From the NCBI GenBank assembly GCA_016716065.1, contig JADJXA010000005.1:186001-250000 (forward strand): a DNA stretch of 64,000 bases, given 5' to 3'. The DNA is from Candidatus Leptovillus gracilis (lineage in GTDB: Bacteria; Chloroflexota; Anaerolineae; Promineifilales; Promineifilaceae). This document shows positions 34,937 through 44,126 of the stretch, one piece after another. How positions within the stretch are numbered: the stretch's first letter is position 1; every line of letters begins with the position of its first letter. The notes beneath the pieces were generated by a model that ran no database searches, had not been told where the DNA came from, and saw only the letters and a program-made list of their open reading frames with translations. Position numbers and translations under genes: made by a program.

Positions 34937-35731
34937 TCACTTCACCAATATAGCGCCGTAAAACTCCAATTCAACGCCGGCGCGATCTGCTTCCGTAATC
35001 AATTCTGGCGCGCCCAGCCAATCGGTGATGGTCTTGTATCGGTCGCCATCAATTCGCCAGGGTTTGATCAGTTCCTTTGATTGCGCCGCCGTGAGGAAGT
35101 AGTAGGGCGAACCCATCTTGGCGAACATGTCCACGAAGGCTTCCAGGCCAGCTTCGGTGAGGTTTGGGTTTTTGGTCTCGAAGGTGCAGAAGAGTTTGCT
35201 GCCAGGGGCAGCCCAGTCATACAGCGTTGTAAACAGGTGTTGCAGCTCTTCCTCCGTGAAAAAACAGGTCATGCCGTTCATGCCAATCACCACCTGGCGG
35301 TCATCGCCAAACAGTTCGGCGACCGCTGGCGAGTTTAGGAGCGCATCTATGTTACGCACGTCGGCTTCTATCATGCGGGCATTGGGGTTGCCTTTCAACA
35401 ATTCCTGACCATAGGCGACGGTGATGGGATCAATGTCGGTGTAGATAACACGGGCGTTGGGCACAATGGCGTGAATGTGGTCCACTGTCGGCAAACCAGA
35501 ACCGAGGTCCAGGAATTTATCAAATCCTTCCTGGCCCAGTACGGCGGCCGCTTCCTGGAGGAAGGTACGCAGCAAGCGTACCCATTTGCCGGTCGAGGGC
35601 AGCAGGCTAAACATATATTCGGCTGCCTGCCGGTCGGCTTCAAAGTTATGATTGCCGCCGAGGGTGTAATCGTACACACGGCTGGCGCTGGGAATATTGG
35701 TGTTAATTTCGTGGGTTTCAATATTACTCAT
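34937..35731 (-). CDS. DUF574/PF04672-type SAM-dependent methyltransferase
   Basis: The 264-residue protein has the family hallmark at its N-terminus (PSASRVYDYTLGGNHNFEAD), a SAM-binding FLDLGSGLPT and an acidic motif VIYTDIDP. It belongs to the S-adenosyl methyltransferase family PF04672. The AAGGAG ribosome-binding site is formed by the last two codons of the upstream sensor gene, so translation is likely coupled. A methyltransferase inside a chain of sensor genes could modify a signalling protein or a small molecule. The substrate is unknown. Confidence 0.88.
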   Translation of the reverse strand: MSNIETHEINTNIPSASRVYDYTLGGNHNFEADRQAAEYMFSLLPSTGKWVRLLRTFLQEAAAVLGQEGFDKFLDLGSGLPTVDHIHAIVPNARVIYTDIDPITVAYGQELLKGNPNARMIEADVRNIDALLNSPAVAELFGDDRQVVIGMNGMTCFFTEEELQHLFTTLYDWAAPGSKLFCTFETKNPNLTEAGLEAFVDMFAKMGSPYYFLTAAQSKELIKPWRIDGDRYKTITDWLGAPELITEADRAGVELEFYGAILVK

Positions 35732-35737
35732 TGCTCG

Positions 35738-38700
35738 TTACTCCTTATGCGTAATCGGATTTTCTCGGCCGTTTTGCTGGCCGGATAAAACAATTTCAAC
35801 AGCGGCGTAGGGGGATTGGAAAACACGGCCCAGTTCCGTTACGGCCGTTTCCAGCGCATTTTCCACCGTCAGCGTACTCTGAATCTTTTGCGTGATGGCG
35901 TTCACCAGCGCCTCGCGTTCGGCGCGGCGTTGGGTTTCCGAATACAGCCGGGCGTTTTCCAACGCCACAGCCACATGGTTGGCAATCCCCGTCAGCAGCG
36001 CCAGGTCACGCTCATTATAAGCGGCATGGGCATAACTTTGCACCGACATCGCGCCAACGGGCCGCTGCCCCAGGAACAGTGGCACGAAGATCAGTGACGC
36101 CGACACTTTGCCCGGCTGACCAAGACGCTGCTCTGGCGCGTCGGCCAGGTTTGCCAGACGTTCGGCCACCTCTTCCGGCGTGCGGTTGAGCAGACGCGCC
36201 TGGCCGCTGTGGACCACTTGCAGCCAGGGGTTGTCGGCGGCCGGGCGGCCAGCGGGCGGTTGGAAGCGTTTCCCCTCATCGTACACCAAAGGATAAGCGA
36301 GGGTTTCGGTGCGGGCGTCATAGGTCGCCACAATGAAAGCGTCGGCGAGTAGGGCGCGCTGCACCTGTTTGAAGATGGTTTCCAGAAGGTCGGCCGGCTT
36401 CAGCAGTTGGGAGACGGATTGGGCCACTTCGTTAATGACGGCCAATTCACGGGCCTGGGTGTCTACACGTTGGCGACCTAGTTCCGTTTCTTCAAAGAGG
36501 CGGGCGCGTTCCAGCGCTTCGGCAACCTGAGCGGAAAGGGCGTTCAACAAAATCTGTTGTTCGTTGGTTAATGGCTGGCCATCGGCCGACCGCGCACCGA
36601 TGACGCCGATGGTTTCGCCGTGTAATGTTAACGGCGTAGACATCATCAGGTTGCTGGGATGGCGCATCGGTTCGGTTATTTGGGTCAGATCAATGGCAGC
36701 CATAGGTATGGCTTCTTCCAGGCTGGAGTGGATGGGCTGAAGGGTGTCCTGGCTGAACATAAATCCCTGGAACGGCCGTTCCGCCGCCGTGAGGAATGCT
36801 TGCCAACCCTGGTGGGTCATGGCGCGCTGGAGGGCGTTCACCTGTTCCAATCGTTCTTCCAGTTCACGCGCCAACAGGATTTGCGTTTGTTGCGCTTCTG
36901 TTTGGGCAGTAATATCATGCACAAAACCGACAATGCCTGTTACAGTGCCGCGCGCATCTTTAAGCGGCACCTTGATTGTGTTCAAAACTCTGGGCTGCCC
37001 ATCAATAACAGCCGGTTCGGCGTCAATCACTTTCATCTGTCCACTATCCATGATTGCCCGGTCGCCGGCCCAAAAACCAGGAATCCCTTTTTCTGGATTT
37101 CCGACAACGATGTCTCGGGGAAAGCCAATCTCCAAATCGTTTTTGCCAATAAAATCGGCCGTTGCTATATGCAGCGAATTGGCATACCCCTGGTTAACCA
37201 ACCGATAACGGTGATCGGTGTCTTTGACAAAAATCCAGTCTGGCGTGGAATCAATGATGGTGCGCATCAGCGTTTCGTTTTGCTGGATGACCTCTTCCCT
37301 TTCTTTGCGCTCGGTGATGTTGGTGACGCTGTTGCCCAGGAAGAGGGCACGGCCGTTTTCATCGCGCACCAGGAAGATGGAGTGGATGGTGGGCACCGAC
37401 TCGCCGGCTTGTGTGTTGAGGTCCACTTCACCGGTCCAGACGCCTTCGGCCATAACAATGGGCAGAATTTCATTTAAGACACGTTCCGCCTCGTCCGCTG
37501 AATAGAGTTGGGCGATGCTGCGGCCTTGCACATCGCTCAGATCGGCAAAGCCGAGCATTTGGATGAGCGCCGGGTTCATGTAGATGACTTCGCCGGTCAG
37601 GGTGGCCAGGCCGATGCCCTGACCGGTGACCTCGGTGATCTGGCGGAAAGTGTTGGCTTCGGCCAGGGCAGATTGGGTTTGTTGGTATTGGCGCACGTTT
37701 TGCAGGGCAACGGCCGTTTGCGCCGCCAACGTCGTCTGAATCTGCACATCTTGCACCGTGAAACGGTCCACCGTATTGGCCTGAAGATCCAATATTCCCA
37801 ATAGATTCTCACCGGCGATCATCGGCACAGCCATTTCGGAGCGTGTTTCCAGCAGCAGGGGGTTGGGCAAAAAGCCGGGATCAGCCATGACGTCGTTTAC
37901 AATGACACCCTGGCGCGTCCGCGCCGCCCGCGCCACCAACGACCTATCCTGATGTAAGGGAATCGCGCGCCCTTCTTGCACCATCATCTGCCCCACTTCC
38001 CCAGCGCCGGCAGCCAGGGCCAACTGATCGCCATCCAGCAGATAAATGTGGGCGTGGTATAGATCAAACTGCTCTTTTGTCAGGTCCAATACGTCTTGCA
38101 GCAGTTGTTGCTCATCGCGCGCGGCGGCCACTTTGGTAGATACCTCGGCCACCGCCTGCAGTTCTTCAGCCAGTCTGGTTAGCTTCGCTTCGTCTTGCTT
38201 GCGAGCCGTAATGTCCACCATCACGCCTACCAGCCCCCCCACTGAGCCGTCGGCGTTACGGAAGGCGCCTTTGTTAAAGATCACGTTGCGCAAGGTACTA
38301 TCGGCATAAGTCACCAGGGATTCATATGTCTGTGGCTCATCCGGGGTTTCAAACAGGCTGACATCCATGGCATGATACCTGGCCGCCAATACCTGGTCCG
38401 TTTGCAGGTCAAAGACCGACTTGCCCAGCAGCGCTTCGGCTGGCTGACCCAGATAATCCAGGAATGCCTGATTAAAGCCGATGTAGGCGCCTTGGATATC
38501 TTTGTAAAAAACCGGGTTGGGAATGTTGTTGATGAGTGTATCCAAGAACTGCTGCGACTGTTGGACTTCTTGCAGCGCCTGTTGGGTGGCTTGATTCTGG
38601 TATTCGTTTTGAATGGCAATGGCTAACTGGCCGGCCAGCACGGTGAAGGCGGCCAGGTTTTCTTCTGTCAGGCCGCCAGTCTGGCTGCTTTGCAGGTCCA

Positions 38701-39709
38701 AGACGCCTAATACCTCTTCGCCCACCATCAGGGGGACAACCATTTCCGAGCGGGTGTCGGGCAGCAGGGGGTTGGTGTGGAACAGATCGCTCTGGGTGAC
38801 GTCGGGCACAATGACCGTTTGTTTTTGCATAACGGCCGTGCCATTCAGCGAACTCTCATCCAACGGCAGTTGATGCCCGGCAGCGAGCAGTTGGGTACCG
38901 GCGTGACCTGTGCTGGCGCGCAAGACAAGGTGCTGCCGCGATTCATCGGCCAGGTAAATCTGCGCCTGGTACAGGTCGAACGCCTCGTAAATAAATTCAA
39001 CGGCCTGAGGCAGCAGACGGTCCAGGCTGCGCGCCAGGGAAATCTCCTGCCCAATTTGCGCCGCCAGATTCAAATCCTTTGTGCGCGCCGCAACCCGATC
39101 CTCCAATTCGGCGCTCAACGCAGCCAGTTCCTGATTGCTTTGGCGCGCGCGCCTTAGACTTTGCTGCAAGCTGCTAATAAGCAGATAGATGAGCAAGCCA
39201 ACGATAAGGAAAATAGCGGTCAGTTCTTGGGCTTGAGAAAGTGGAGAGTCTGCATCGGCGGGAATGAGGCCAACGGTTTCGCTGTAGGCTAAAAACCAGC
39301 CCACGCCGATGGTCGACACTGTAAAAAACAAAGCGGCGCGCCAGCCCACCAGCAGCCCGGCGGCCAGAATAAGGACAAAAAAAGCGGTGTACGCGCTGTC
39401 GCGTACCCCTTCGGCCTGCCAGGCCAAATAGGCAAGTCCAAACCAACTGGCGATTAGAAAGGTATAACTGGCGAGCTGCACATGCCGCCGCCGCAAGACG
39501 ACCAACAAAGCCACCATCAGGATAACCATGCTGCCCAAGATGGTGGTGTTTAGCTGGAAGCGCAGCCCATTGCCAACAAGCATCACCAAGGTCAATGCAG
39601 CCAGGGAAACGGCCGTCACAAGCAGAATAGCGTTCAGTTGGGCAGCGGTACGCGCTTTGTCTTCGTCGGCAAAAACCGGTGGGCGTAGAATCTCTTTAAG
39701 CGATGCCAT
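35738..39709 (-). CDS. Six-helix membrane sensor with GAF and PAS domains, no kinase
   Basis: This 1323-residue protein starts with a MASE-like block of about six transmembrane helices (25-195) that resembles the N-terminus of the 50879 gene (LxxPPV...LNxILLV). A coiled coil (SAELEDRVAARTKDL) leads into GAF (about 225-370), PAS (385-500), GAF (515-660), two PAS units (670-925, the second PDWIFVKDTDHRYRLVN), a GW module (HQGWQAFLTAAE), GAF and the shared tail (ENALETAVTELGRVF). There is no catalytic output. It would sense a membrane or intracellular signal and act through partner proteins. Confidence 0.9.
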   Translation of the reverse strand: MASLKEILRPPVFADEDKARTAAQLNAILLVTAVSLAALTLVMLVGNGLRFQLNTTILGSMVILMVALLVVLRRRHVQLASYTFLIASWFGLAYLAWQAEGVRDSAYTAFFVLILAAGLLVGWRAALFFTVSTIGVGWFLAYSETVGLIPADADSPLSQAQELTAIFLIVGLLIYLLISSLQQSLRRARQSNQELAALSAELEDRVAARTKDLNLAAQIGQEISLARSLDRLLPQAVEFIYEAFDLYQAQIYLADESRQHLVLRASTGHAGTQLLAAGHQLPLDESSLNGTAVMQKQTVIVPDVTQSDLFHTNPLLPDTRSEMVVPLMVGEEVLGVLDLQSSQTGGLTEENLAAFTVLAGQLAIAIQNEYQNQATQQALQEVQQSQQFLDTLINNIPNPVFYKDIQGAYIGFNQAFLDYLGQPAEALLGKSVFDLQTDQVLAARYHAMDVSLFETPDEPQTYESLVTYADSTLRNVIFNKGAFRNADGSVGGLVGVMVDITARKQDEAKLTRLAEELQAVAEVSTKVAAARDEQQLLQDVLDLTKEQFDLYHAHIYLLDGDQLALAAGAGEVGQMMVQEGRAIPLHQDRSLVARAARTRQGVIVNDVMADPGFLPNPLLLETRSEMAVPMIAGENLLGILDLQANTVDRFTVQDVQIQTTLAAQTAVALQNVRQYQQTQSALAEANTFRQITEVTGQGIGLATLTGEVIYMNPALIQMLGFADLSDVQGRSIAQLYSADEAERVLNEILPIVMAEGVWTGEVDLNTQAGESVPTIHSIFLVRDENGRALFLGNSVTNITERKEREEVIQQNETLMRTIIDSTPDWIFVKDTDHRYRLVNQGYANSLHIATADFIGKNDLEIGFPRDIVVGNPEKGIPGFWAGDRAIMDSGQMKVIDAEPAVIDGQPRVLNTIKVPLKDARGTVTGIVGFVHDITAQTEAQQTQILLARELEERLEQVNALQRAMTHQGWQAFLTAAERPFQGFMFSQDTLQPIHSSLEEAIPMAAIDLTQITEPMRHPSNLMMSTPLTLHGETIGVIGARSADGQPLTNEQQILLNALSAQVAEALERARLFEETELGRQRVDTQARELAVINEVAQSVSQLLKPADLLETIFKQVQRALLADAFIVATYDARTETLAYPLVYDEGKRFQPPAGRPAADNPWLQVVHSGQARLLNRTPEEVAERLANLADAPEQRLGQPGKVSASLIFVPLFLGQRPVGAMSVQSYAHAAYNERDLALLTGIANHVAVALENARLYSETQRRAEREALVNAITQKIQSTLTVENALETAVTELGRVFQSPYAAVEIVLSGQQNGRENPITHKE

Positions 39710-39749
39710 AGGTTGCTCTCTTTCTCAATCGTTCTATCAGGCGCATCAT

Positions 39750-42700
39750 TTACTCCGGCGACCCGTTGGCCGCCGCTGGCTCCGGCCGAACCGGATGGGC
39801 AGAATCGGCCGTTTCCACCATCGGCTGACCATTGCCGCCAGTTTGCTGGTTTTTCAGGTAGATGAAGGTCTCCAAACCCAGCGCCCGGCCGATCTCGCGG
39901 GCAGCGGTTTTTAGCACCGACTCGGCGTCTACGGTGGCGCTGACTTTAGCCGATACTTCGCGCAGCACTTGTTCCTGGTGGGCGCGTTTGTCTGTGGCTT
40001 CAATCAACCGGGCGTTTTCAATGGCAATGGCTGACTGGTTGGCGATGGCCGACAATAAGCGCAGGTTTCGTTCATCGTAGGCATAGGGCGTGTTGTAGCT
40101 TTGCAAAGAAATGAGGCCAATGACCTCATCGCCATATTGCAAGGGGCAGCCCATCCAGGACGCCGCCGTTCGGCCTATTGCTTCAATGCCTATCTCTTGC
40201 AGATAAAGGTCAATGTCGTTGGCAATGAGAACGGGGCGGCGCTGCTCTAAGACGTGTTCGGTCAGCCCTCTGCCGGCCTGGCGGCGGCCATAATTGCGAA
40301 TGATTCGGCCTTCGGTAACACCATAGGCAAAGACAATTTCGTTGGTGGCGGCCGTAAAGAAGGCGACGTAGAACTCGTCGGAGGCCATGAGGCGCTCGGT
40401 GTATTCATGTATGACGGCCAACACGCCATCAACTGTGGTTTGGGCAGTAAGTGACTGCGCCATCGCATTGAGGACCGCCAGTTCTTGTTCGCGGTGTTCA
40501 GTTTCCGTCAGGGCCATTTGTGTTTGTTCAGACAGGCGGGCGCGTTCCAGGGCGTCGGATACCTGGGTGGTGAAGGCTGCCAGTAGGTGGCGTTGGTTTT
40601 CGGTGAGGGGCGCGCCAGAAGGATTGCGTACACCGATCTGGCCGATGGTCTGGCCGCGTACAGACAGGGGCAGAATCACGTCGCCCGACACGGTTTCTTG
40701 CCGGATGATGGGGTGAGCTACCTGCCGGTCGAAATGGAAGCCTTGTAACGGCCGTTCCTGGGCCAACAAAAATGCCTGCCACCCTTTGCCCACCAGCGCC
40801 TGCTGGATGCGCGTCAGTTCGGCCAGAGCGCGGTCCGTCTCCTTATAACGACGAGCATTTTGCAAAGCCACCGCCACCTGGGAGGCCAACGTGGTGAAAA
40901 TACTCACCTCTTCTTCAGTGAAACGGCCAACTTCGGCTGCCTGCACGTCCAGCACGCCCAGCACCTGCGACCCGGCAATCAGCGGTACGGCCATTTCGGC
41001 GCGCGTGTCTGGCAGCAGCGAATTGGGTAAGAACCCCGGCTCCAGGCGCGCGTCGTTGGCCACAACACCCTCTTGGCGGCGCGCCGCCCGCGCCACCAAC
41101 GATTGTTCCTGGTTGAGGCTGATATGCCGCCCTTCGGCGACCAACTGACGGCCGATTTCGCCCGCCCCGGTATGCAGCAGCAGCGTATCACCCGCCTCGT
41201 TAAGCAGATAAATGTGGGCATGGTACAGGCTAAACTGGTTCTTGGTCAGGTCTACCACCTCTTGCAGCAGGCGGTTCGGTTCCAAAATAGTGGCAGCGGC
41301 CGTGCCGACCTGGGCCACTGTTTGCAGCTCACGGGCGCGCAAAGCCAGGGCATCCTCGGCTGCACGCCGCCCCGTCACATCAATCACCGAGGTGATAAGC
41401 GCTGGCTCACCCTGATATTCGATGATACGTCCTGACATTAGCCCCCAGAACAGTTCGCCATCAGCTCGTTTTAATCCTACCTCATACGCGGTTACTTGCT
41501 TGTGTTCGCGTAAAGCTGCCAGATAGCTCTGGCGTTGGCTCGGATCCTGGTAAAAGTTCGGCGTCTGTTGGCCTGTTAATACATCGCGCGATTCTCGAAT
41601 CATTTGGGCCATCGGTTCGTTGACATAGGCCACCATGCCATCCGTCAATTTGGAAATCACAATGGGCACATTAAACGACTCCAGGATGGTTTCGACGCGA
41701 GCCTGTTCCTGGCGAATTTGCGCTTCAGCCTGCTTGAGTTCGGTAATGTCGCGAACAAAAATAACGACGCCGGTAATGTCACCAGACAAATCGCGCAGCG
41801 GCAGCTTGATGGTATTCAGGACGCGCGATTGACCCTGAACCACAGCCAGTTCTTCAGCAATATATTTCGTTTGGCCGGTGTTGATCACCTCATCATCATC
41901 AGCCCAAAACCCGCGAATGCCTTGTTCCGGGTCGCCCAGCACAAACGCTTCGGGGAAGCCTATCTCCAGATCATCCTTGCCCAACATCTCTTCAGGGGAG
42001 AGACCAAAGGATTCGGCGAAAGCCTGATTAACCAGGCGGAATCGGTGCTGCTTATCCTTAATGCTGATCCAGTCAATGCTGGAGTCAATGATGGTGCGCA
42101 GCAGCGCCTCGTTAGCACGGGTGGTTTCTTCCCCCTGGACTTGTTTGGTGATGTCATGGACAAAACCAACAACCCCGACCACTTCGCCCGCCGCATTTTT
42201 CAGAGGCGCTTTAATGGTGTTCAGGTAGCGTGGCTCGCCATCTACCACGGCCGGTTCTATGTCTATCACCTTCAACTCACCGCGCGCCATGATCTCCCGA
42301 TCATCGGCCCAAAAGCCGCGAATGCCTTTTTCTGGGTTGCCCTTGACAATTTCCTCGGGGAAACCAATATCCAGGTCGTTTTTGCCGATGAAACTGTCTG
42401 GGGTCATGTGGAAGGAATTGGCGTAGCCCTGGTTGACCAACACGTAACGATGGTCACTATCCTTCACAAAAATCCAGTCGGGGGTGGCGTCAATAATGGT
42501 TCGCAGCAAGGTTTCACGTTCGCGGATCGCCTGTTGCGAATCTTGCAAGGTTTGGTATTGATCGGCGTTTTGCAGGGCGATGGCTATCTGGCTGGCAATC
42601 GTTTGTAACAGGTTAGCGGTCGCTTCATTGACGCCATTGGCCACGTTGTGCTGCACATCTAGTACCCCCAACACCTGTTCGCCCAGCAAAATAGGCACGG

Positions 42701-44126
42701 CGATTTCCGATTTAGTTTCAGGTAACAGAGGGTTGGGCAGCCATTGGTGGTCCTGGCGGACATCGGGGACAAGAACGGCCGTATTGGTCGCCGCCGCCTG
42801 CCCCACCAGGCCTTGCCCAACAGCCAACTTGTGCCCGGCAGCCAGCATTTCTTGCCCAGCCTGGCCGGTACCGCCGGCCATGTGCAGCATGTGCGTCGCC
42901 TCATCCAACAGATAAATGTGAACGTGGTAATAATCGAAGGCATCGCGCACCTGCTGCACCACCTCAGACACCAACTGGTCGCGGTCGAGAATCGTCGAAA
43001 GACTGCGGCTGACATCGCTGCTGGCGGACAAGTCACGAGTACGGTCAGCGACCCGCTGTTCCAGACTCTCCACAAGGCCGCGCAGCTGCACCGCCATGCT
43101 GTTGAAGGCAGTGGCTAAACTGCCAATCTCATCTTGTCGAGACACGGCAATCGTCTGCTGCAAGTCACCGGCGGCCAAGGCGGTGACCGCTGTGGTCAGG
43201 TTTTGGATGGGACGAATAGAGCGGCTGGCGACAAACCAAACCAGCACGGTAATCAGTAAAATGGTCAACAGACTGATGAGACCGCTGTTAATCACGAAAG
43301 CGCGGGTTGTCGCAAATGCTTCCGCTGTTTGCTGCTGAATCACCACACCCCAGCCATTTTCAGCCTGCTTCACATGGGCGGTCCACTCGATGCCATCTTC
43401 ATCTACAAAGGTGAAAGGGCCAGTCTGCCCGGCGAGCAGGTAAGCGACCGGCGGATAACTGCTGAGGTCGGTCAATTCGGTGGCTTCGGCCGATAAATCA
43501 GGATGGGCTAACATATGGCCCATTTCATCTACAACATAGGCATAACCTGTCTTGCCAATTTGGGTCGCGCCTGTCTGGTTTGCCACTTCTGTGAGTTCTG
43601 TGCCCACAAAAGCGACACCTTGCACCCTGTTACTGCCATCATAAATCGGTGCAGACATCGCCACAACCGGCCGGCCAGTGCTGCGGCTGACAACCGCTTC
43701 GCGGGTGATAGGGACGCCGGCCGCCGCCTGTTGAAACCAAAATCGGTCGGCGTAGTTGATGGATGCGCTGTTGTCGCTGCGAGCGACGTCTGTGCCGGAC
43801 TTATCCAGAGTCAGCGCCAGGTACATATACTCATAGACGTTAACCATCTGGTTTAGAACTGGCTCTTGCTGCGCCCTATCCATGCTGACAATACCTGGTT
43901 GGCCGCTCATGTTCTTTAGCGCCAATACAACGGATTGGTCCCAGGTATTGACGGTTTGCTGAAGCTGGGCGGCCTGGTTGGTAAGGTTTTGCTCGACGCT
44001 GGTCCGCTGATTTGCGCCAATGCTGCGGTTGAGCTGGACCAACGCCAGGAGAGCGGGCAGCAAAACGACGATCAGGATAAGGATGGTTACTTGGAAGCCA
44101 AAACTGCTTTTAATTCGTCTGATCAT
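39750..44126 (-). CDS. dCache-HAMP sensor with GAF and PAS arrays, no kinase
   Basis: This 1458-residue protein has a transmembrane helix at 11-32, a large extracellular dCache-type domain to about residue 285 (DRFWFQQAA, GRPVVAMSAPIYD, GKTGYAYVVDEMGHMLAHPD), a second helix, and a HAMP domain (RSIRPIQNLTTAVTALAAGDL). GAF, three PAS units (two of the PDWIFVKDSDHRYVLVN / IDWISIKDKQHRFRLVN type), GAF, a GW module (GKGWQAFLLAQE), GAF and the shared tail (ESVLKTAAREIGRALGLETF) follow. It overlaps the upstream gene by ATGA. The dCache domain suggests small-molecule sensing outside the cell. Confidence 0.92.
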   Translation of the reverse strand: MIRRIKSSFGFQVTILILIVVLLPALLALVQLNRSIGANQRTSVEQNLTNQAAQLQQTVNTWDQSVVLALKNMSGQPGIVSMDRAQQEPVLNQMVNVYEYMYLALTLDKSGTDVARSDNSASINYADRFWFQQAAAGVPITREAVVSRSTGRPVVAMSAPIYDGSNRVQGVAFVGTELTEVANQTGATQIGKTGYAYVVDEMGHMLAHPDLSAEATELTDLSSYPPVAYLLAGQTGPFTFVDEDGIEWTAHVKQAENGWGVVIQQQTAEAFATTRAFVINSGLISLLTILLITVLVWFVASRSIRPIQNLTTAVTALAAGDLQQTIAVSRQDEIGSLATAFNSMAVQLRGLVESLEQRVADRTRDLSASSDVSRSLSTILDRDQLVSEVVQQVRDAFDYYHVHIYLLDEATHMLHMAGGTGQAGQEMLAAGHKLAVGQGLVGQAAATNTAVLVPDVRQDHQWLPNPLLPETKSEIAVPILLGEQVLGVLDVQHNVANGVNEATANLLQTIASQIAIALQNADQYQTLQDSQQAIRERETLLRTIIDATPDWIFVKDSDHRYVLVNQGYANSFHMTPDSFIGKNDLDIGFPEEIVKGNPEKGIRGFWADDREIMARGELKVIDIEPAVVDGEPRYLNTIKAPLKNAAGEVVGVVGFVHDITKQVQGEETTRANEALLRTIIDSSIDWISIKDKQHRFRLVNQAFAESFGLSPEEMLGKDDLEIGFPEAFVLGDPEQGIRGFWADDDEVINTGQTKYIAEELAVVQGQSRVLNTIKLPLRDLSGDITGVVIFVRDITELKQAEAQIRQEQARVETILESFNVPIVISKLTDGMVAYVNEPMAQMIRESRDVLTGQQTPNFYQDPSQRQSYLAALREHKQVTAYEVGLKRADGELFWGLMSGRIIEYQGEPALITSVIDVTGRRAAEDALALRARELQTVAQVGTAAATILEPNRLLQEVVDLTKNQFSLYHAHIYLLNEAGDTLLLHTGAGEIGRQLVAEGRHISLNQEQSLVARAARRQEGVVANDARLEPGFLPNSLLPDTRAEMAVPLIAGSQVLGVLDVQAAEVGRFTEEEVSIFTTLASQVAVALQNARRYKETDRALAELTRIQQALVGKGWQAFLLAQERPLQGFHFDRQVAHPIIRQETVSGDVILPLSVRGQTIGQIGVRNPSGAPLTENQRHLLAAFTTQVSDALERARLSEQTQMALTETEHREQELAVLNAMAQSLTAQTTVDGVLAVIHEYTERLMASDEFYVAFFTAATNEIVFAYGVTEGRIIRNYGRRQAGRGLTEHVLEQRRPVLIANDIDLYLQEIGIEAIGRTAASWMGCPLQYGDEVIGLISLQSYNTPYAYDERNLRLLSAIANQSAIAIENARLIEATDKRAHQEQVLREVSAKVSATVDAESVLKTAAREIGRALGLETFIYLKNQQTGGNGQPMVETADSAHPVRPEPAAANGSPE

